Positions 59,058 to 64,000 of a stretch of DNA of 64,000 nt are shown in pieces. Below the pieces are notes generated by a model. That model had not been told where the DNA came from, did no database searches, and saw only the letters and a program-made list of their open reading frames with translations. Position numbers and translations under genes: made by a program. This stretch comes from Entonaema liquescens. Lineage: Eukaryota; Ascomycota; Sordariomycetes; Xylariales; Xylariaceae. Location: assembly GCA_902805475.1 (NCBI GenBank), contig CADCSX010000001.1, positions 2,604,001 to 2,668,000 of the forward strand, read 5' to 3'. The first letter of the stretch is position 1. Each line of letters begins with the position of its first letter.

Positions 59058-60168
59058 CGTGATTTACGGCTGCCGGAGAAAGACTCGGAGGGGTGTAAAT
59101 GCGGCTCTAGACGACGGTAATCGACGGAAAGTGGGAGTATTGGTGGGAGTATTGGTGGAAGTATAGGCGCGGGAAGTAAATCCTAAATAAAGTTGTACAT
59201 CTACCCTGCTATACATAGACCCAATACTTAAAAAATAATGGGAAACATGTCAGGCAGACAAAAAGAGAAAACTATCACAGATTTCCCGCAACAGACACGT
59301 AGCTTGTATTGTAATAAGTAGTGTTTGCGGGATGGGCACAATGATGTATGGAATGGAATGGATGTGTATAAGAGAGCGGGCAAAGAATTAATTAAATTAA
59401 CGGAAAAAACTAAGTTAAGACTTAATCAAAGGAGTGGGATACAAAAAGTGAAATAGACTCGGGAAAGTGCTGTTGTACGGCTTGTCGTCGGCAACGGTAA
59501 CAGCGACAGGCTATGAGACGAGGAAGGTGTCAATGGCAAGCTGTTCATGTCATTTGCTTACCTAATTGTGCGACCATATCATTCTAGTAGTTACCTTGGT
59601 GGATAGGTACTCGGGCACTACCTTATGTCAGTAGGCTAAAAGGACCGTGCTTAGAGTACATGCATGGTACCCTGAATGAACGTATCTCTAACTAGGTAAA
59701 CCTTAGTTGATTAGTCCAAAAGGTTAGGTAACGACAGATTGAACTCTCTTTGCCAGCTGCTGCCGCCTTGTAATAACCAAAAGCTGAAAAGGGATAAACT
59801 ACCTACCTAATGTACCTAGGTAACTCCTTCAGCTCCACCTGCCCTGCGTCATTGAGGGTCTTCCCAGTCCGTCGCCGTCGTTGCATTTGGTCCAATAAAG
59901 ATCTTCAATATTTCCTATTCCTAATTCTTACATTACAAACTTCAGTTCTAGTCGAACTAAACCCCAAAGTTTGTATGGGGTCTTGATTGAATTATTTCTT
60001 GTGACGATTATCTATTTTCAACCGAATTTCATCTTCTTCATACAGTGACTTTTCTTTCCCAGTATACGCACCGACTTAGAACTAGCCATTTATTAGCGTG
60101 TCTTTTTTTCCTTTTTTTCCTCAGGCACTTTAATGAGACGATTATAAAGATCTTAAAAGACGTTAGAT
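59058..60168. promoter_or_regulatory. Divergent HERP-like/PSD1 intergenic region
   Basis: This 1.1-kb region contains both promoters. A TACCTACCTA copy and a TACCTAGGTA copy lie at 59800-59823. A pyrimidine-rich leader (TTTTTTTCC runs near 60102-60120) precedes the PSD1 ATG. Confidence 0.45.
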
Positions 60169-61793
60169 ATGTCAATGGCAAGTCTATGTTCGGCGTCTGC
60201 TCGAGGGCACACGCCGGCTCTAAGTCGCCAGTTGTCGACGAAACACTTCGTAACAACGCCCAAGGCGTATTTTCACCATGCATCGCAGAAATACCAAAAT
60301 AATCAACGTTTTGGATCAAGATTACGCAGCGCGCTGAAAGAGACGAAAGTCAAATGGTATCCCATACCTGTCGGCTTGGGAATTGGGTTCCTTGGTCTTG
60401 TGCAGTTCTACAAAACTCAAGCCCGCGAGAAGGAAAGATTAGAAAAGGAAGCTTCCGAGAGTGATGAGCCTGGTGTTCGCCCTAAGAAACGAGCGCGAGT
60501 ACGACCGGATGGACCATGGTATGCGCTTGATACATACAACAATTGTTTTTGTCAACCTCATGGCTGACCCGCTCTCCTTAGGCAAGTAAAGGTAATGTCA
60601 ACTCTGCCTTTAAAGGCAATGTCGAGGTTATGGGGCAAATTCAACGAACTCACCATCCCCTACTACCTACGAGTCCCTGGCTTTAAACTATACGCATTTG
60701 TATTTGGCGTCAATTTGGATGAAGTATCTGAGCCAGACCTCCGCATATACCCTAACCTCTCGGCCTTCTTTTACCGCACGTTAAAACCTGGTGTCCGGCC
60801 CTTAGACCCGAATCCTAATGCACTACTATCACCCGCCGATGGGCGCGTGCTACAGTTTGGGAAAATAGAGGGCAACGATATCGAGCAGGTCAAAGGCATG
60901 ACATATACAGTCGATGCGTTGCTAGGTAAAAACACGCCCACACCAAGCTTATCCGGCAAGGAAAACGAGATCCCTGACCAATCTCCGACGCCGACACGTG
61001 GCGGCGAAGAACTTATCTCGTCAGACGAGGAATTCGCACGGGTAAATGGTATCTCCTACACTCTACCGAACCTCCTATCCGGGCCGGACAAGGCCCAAGA
61101 GAGGCCCAGCAAGAAGCTGGAGGATCAATCCGCTGTTCCATCTAGTCCTGGAGCCGTCTCCGAGGTACGAGCCGACCTGGCGCTTGGAGAGAAACCTTGG
61201 TACGCGCTCCTGTCTCCGGATAACCGGACGGCTCTCTACTATGCAGTCGTGTACCTAGCACCGGGCGACTATCATCGATTTCACTCTCCAGCGAACTGGG
61301 TGGTAGAGCGACGGCGACACTTTGCGGGTGAACTATACTCCGTATCTCCGTACCTACAACGCACACTGCCTGGGCTATTCACACTAAACGAGCGCGTAGT
61401 GCTCCTTGGACGATGGCGGTGGGGTTTCTTTAGCTTCGTGCCTGTAGGCGCAACCAACGTCGGCTCTATTGCCGTCAATTTTGACCGGGAACTACGGACC
61501 AACTCACTCCTAACCGACACGGCGGCTGACCGTGCCGCTGAGGAGGCCGCAGCTCGGGGCGAGCCCTACGCCGGTTTCGCCGAGGCCTCATATGCAGCGG
61601 CTAGCGGCGTCTTAGGCGGTCACGCCCTACGTCGCGGTGATGAGATGGGAGGCTTCAAGCTTGGCAGCACTATCGTGCTCGTCTTCGAAGCCCCGTTACC
61701 GAGCACCCTGGTGCAAAGGGAGGGTTCGTCTGGGCTGTGGAGAAGGGCCAGAAGGTCAAGATGGGCCAGGCATTGGGGTACGTTGAAGAGTAG
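60169..61793 (+). CDS. PSD1: Mitochondrial phosphatidylserine decarboxylase proenzyme (one apparent frameshift)
   Basis: The enzyme converts phosphatidylserine to phosphatidylethanolamine at the inner mitochondrial membrane. Two exons (60169-60518, 60582-61793) join in phase to about 520 residues. The basic, Ser-rich N-terminus fits a presequence; a single membrane helix lies around PIPVGLGIGFLGLVQFY. The catalytic triad is visible: Asp in SPADGRV (about 203), His in GDYHRFHSP (348 or 351) and Ser in the LGST self-cleavage motif (Ser about 479), which becomes the pyruvoyl group of the small alpha chain. A disordered insert rich in Pro and Ser sits between Asp and His. Just after FEAPLPSTLVQR the frame slips: one G must be added to the G3 run at 61718-61720 to read the conserved VEKGQKVKMGQALGYVEE end at 61793. 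Without it a basic, unrelated tail runs to 61803. Confidence 0.94.
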
Positions 61794-63319
61794 AGATGTG
61801 TAGAAAGTACAGGGACAGGATATGAGTAATGTATATATGCATGGATATGTCACCTAACTAGCCGGTTATTGATCTAGTCGCTAGGTGTGGTATACCTTTA
61901 TGATAATACAAATGAGTAAAATGAAGGCCATACAGGCCACAGAAGTACAGAGAGAAGTGACATGATACTTCGCGTTTGTGAATAAGTTCAATATTGTCCG
62001 CTTTGCTAGCAGCGAAACTAGCAACTTGGTGTTACTTCTTACCTGATATAGTCAGCTTTCTGGATTATTTTCGGTATAATCAACTGTAGAAGAACACGAT
62101 TTATATAAATATAACACAATAGTTACCTAGTAGTGAGTATATCTCGATTCCCAATACATGCACGCCTACTGCAGTCAGCAATTCCTCTTAAATGTTTCTT
62201 AGGGCTTTTTTTCAGTACGAAAACTAGTAGTTACCTATACAGACATATCAACATCGAACCCATAACACCACACCAGGATCACAGCGCACATACGCCTACA
62301 CATACACACAGAAAAAAAAAACCAGGTCTATCAAGATTGCATTATCGTTCGCAAAGCTAAACCAGTCCGTCGTTGTTGTTCTTGTTCTTGCTTATTTAAT
62401 CATCATTGCCCTTATTTCCATCCTCTAGACGCCACGACGGAGCCGCCAGACGGGAAGAGACAATAGAAAAAACAAGAACAATAAAAACAATAATAAAAAG
62501 ATATATCTGATCTGCAACTCCCTCTCTTCTCCCCGAGTCAATCCTGAGAGAACAACGCAAAATTTTTTCCGTACATCGAGAAAGCTCTTGCTGCTTGCTA
62601 ACGACAGAACAACAAGCCTCCCAGAACCAAACTTCCCTCTCTCTTTTCCCCCCTTCTCCATCCCTAGGTTGCGCAATGTTGTCGCTCAGAGACCACCCAT
62701 GTACGCCAACTTTCCCAGCATGGATGATTACCCCATTTCCCTGCATCATCTCCCGATATTCACTCACTTCTTTCACAAGGATAACCGCTTTTATCGAGGC
62801 TTTGTAGGTGTACGAATTAGTAGCATCGTCCCACGAAGTGTGAGCGCAATTTGCTAAGTTCCCATCCGAATTCTGTATGTTGAAGACGATGGGCTGATTC
62901 GAACGACATGCGAAGCCATCAAGTATGTACTGGGAAAAGAAAAAAAGAAAAACCCCTCACGTGCACTTCTCATCCCGAATATTGGCCCAATCCAAGGTAT
63001 CGTTGAAGGATTAAAGGCTACTAAACCCGCTTCAAACCGATACCAAACATTATTTATTTGCGACAAAATATGTAAGCCATAATGGGGGGTCGCAGTTGAT
63101 ATCAAGTATCGCAAGAGTGAGGTCGAGAGGCACGACCCTATGCTTACTAGGAAACAGTGGGCTGTGATAGTATATGGGTGTAAATCGAAATAGAATTTTA
63201 AGAGGTTCGTGTAAACCAGGTCATCATCGCCTACAAGTTCTATCGTAAAACAAGTTGAGCATTGTTCGAATGCTCTTCGTGGAAGGGTTCACAGGAGAGA
63301 GGGGGAACAAGAATTAAGA
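61794..63319. other. Convergent intergenic region, 1.5 kb
   Basis: It should hold the PSD1 and RTS1 3' UTRs. Overlapping short frames near 62396-62857 and 62854-63114 on both strands have no domain and no splice logic. A-rich and C-rich runs are present near 62311 and 62650. Confidence 0.5.
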
Positions 63320-64000
63320 TCACCGCTGACTTCGTGCAGAACTTGCCGAACCTTGTCGTTCGTGTGTGTTGGGGCGGCGATTGGTTCGGTCAACATCCTG
63401 AAGCTTCAACGAATCCAACCTCTTCTGGTTATCCTCCGTAACCGAATCAGCTTCTTCAACTCGCGGCATTATGTTTAGTGGCTTTGAAGCTGGAGTACCA
63501 TTCCCTGAGGCGCCATTAGCCTTCCTCTTATTGGCTTGCTCTGTGATAGCAGCCCATTTCCTCTCTCGAAGGGCCTCCCTTGCAGCGGCGTTATTTTGCT
63601 GCTCTGTATACTCGTGAGAGCAGTCGTCGAAAAGCTGCGGATTGATCTCCATAAAGAGTTTCATCGCATTATACACCATCCCATGAATTGTCCTATTCCA
63701 GTTTGTTAGTTTCAAGAATTGTTCAGATTTCATTTTCATACCTGTTCCAGTGTCCCTTAGAATTCTCGTAAAGAGGTGCAAACATAATGGGCAGGATGAT
63801 ATCGACGTTATCGCTCACGAGGTTGCAGAAATACTCATTGTTCCAGAAATATAAGGCCCTCTCTGCAACTTGGAAATGTGGGCTTGCAACGGATTTGGCG
63901 AGCTGATGGAACAGAGGCTCCTGAACTTTGGTGAATTCTGCAGGGTCCATTACCTCGAAAATATCTTCAACTTCATTGAGGTACATAACCTCCTTGGTGC
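63320..64000 (-). CDS. RTS1: PP2A B56-type regulatory subunit, C-terminal part (cut by window edge)
   Basis: The 3' end of a gene whose start lies beyond 64000. Two exons are seen: from the edge to 63742 and 63692-63320, with a 49-nt intron. The first gives the conserved B56 core (MYLNEVEDIFEVMDP, LFHQLAKSVASPHFQVAERA, ALYFWNNEYFCNLVSDN), ending KGHWN; splicing completes the arginine of RTIHGMVYNAMKLFMEINP. The second ends with a helical segment (REALRERKWAAITEQANKR) and a Ser-rich tail. B56 subunits wrap as HEAT-like repeats and target PP2A to mitotic and stress substrates; yeast Rts1 is the counterpart. Frame intact in the visible part. Confidence 0.94.

Noticed and set aside
62396..62857. 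Overlapping frames on both strands downstream of PSD1
   Set aside because: They overlap each other, are A- or C-rich, and lie where two 3' UTRs converge.

Overview
The window is nuclear DNA of a filamentous ascomycete, most likely a Sordariomycete. The evidence is many short introns (about 45-160 nt, one of 282) with GTAAGT/GTATGT donors and CTAAC/CTGAC branch sites, fungal-only families (DUF6594, DUF3455, Zn2Cys6 regulator, questin-oxidase-like protein), a Cdc12-type septin, and RIP-like one-way transitions between repeat copies. The species cannot be named from the sequence. Gene models were built by reading splice sites by eye; most close exactly in phase.

The left part (1-22.7 kb) is gene-poor accessory sequence. 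It holds a DUF6594 membrane-protein gene (minus), two retropepsin-like genes (the first broken), a long AT-rich desert containing an 884-bp element with perfect 60-bp terminal inverted repeats (7057-7940), a MARVEL-like four-helix membrane protein, a Zn2Cys6 transcription factor with several reading-frame breaks, a single-pass membrane protein, a secreted DUF3455 protein, and 3.7 kb of repeat-bearing desert with a diverged 103-bp direct repeat.

The right part (22.7-64 kb) is core genome, with conserved genes mostly in alternating divergent and convergent pairs: COY1/CASP (Golgi golgin) and VPS3 (CORVET tethering); BCS1-like AAA ATPase; PWP2 (90S pre-ribosome) and CDC12 (septin); a mitochondrial PDH/BCKDH kinase and UBP15/USP7 (deubiquitinase); a Cys-rich protein with an in-frame TAG; a questin-oxidase-like protein; VMA1 (V-ATPase catalytic subunit); a HERP-like ubiquitin-domain membrane protein; PSD1 (mitochondrial phosphatidylserine decarboxylase); and the 3' end of RTS1 (PP2A B56 subunit) at the right edge. 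They are not a pathway cluster, but several serve endomembrane and mitochondrial functions.

A recurring oddity is that several genes, including the essential VMA1, are open only if one base is added to a mononucleotide run. Seven such one-base losses (C/G runs and T runs) and one apparent gain are seen. This most simply means run-length errors in the assembly, so frame breaks here should not be read as pseudogenes without checking reads. No CRISPR, rRNA, tRNA or complete autonomous transposon was found. The most interesting non-housekeeping item is the perfect-TIR element with an internal array of the same motif as its ends.
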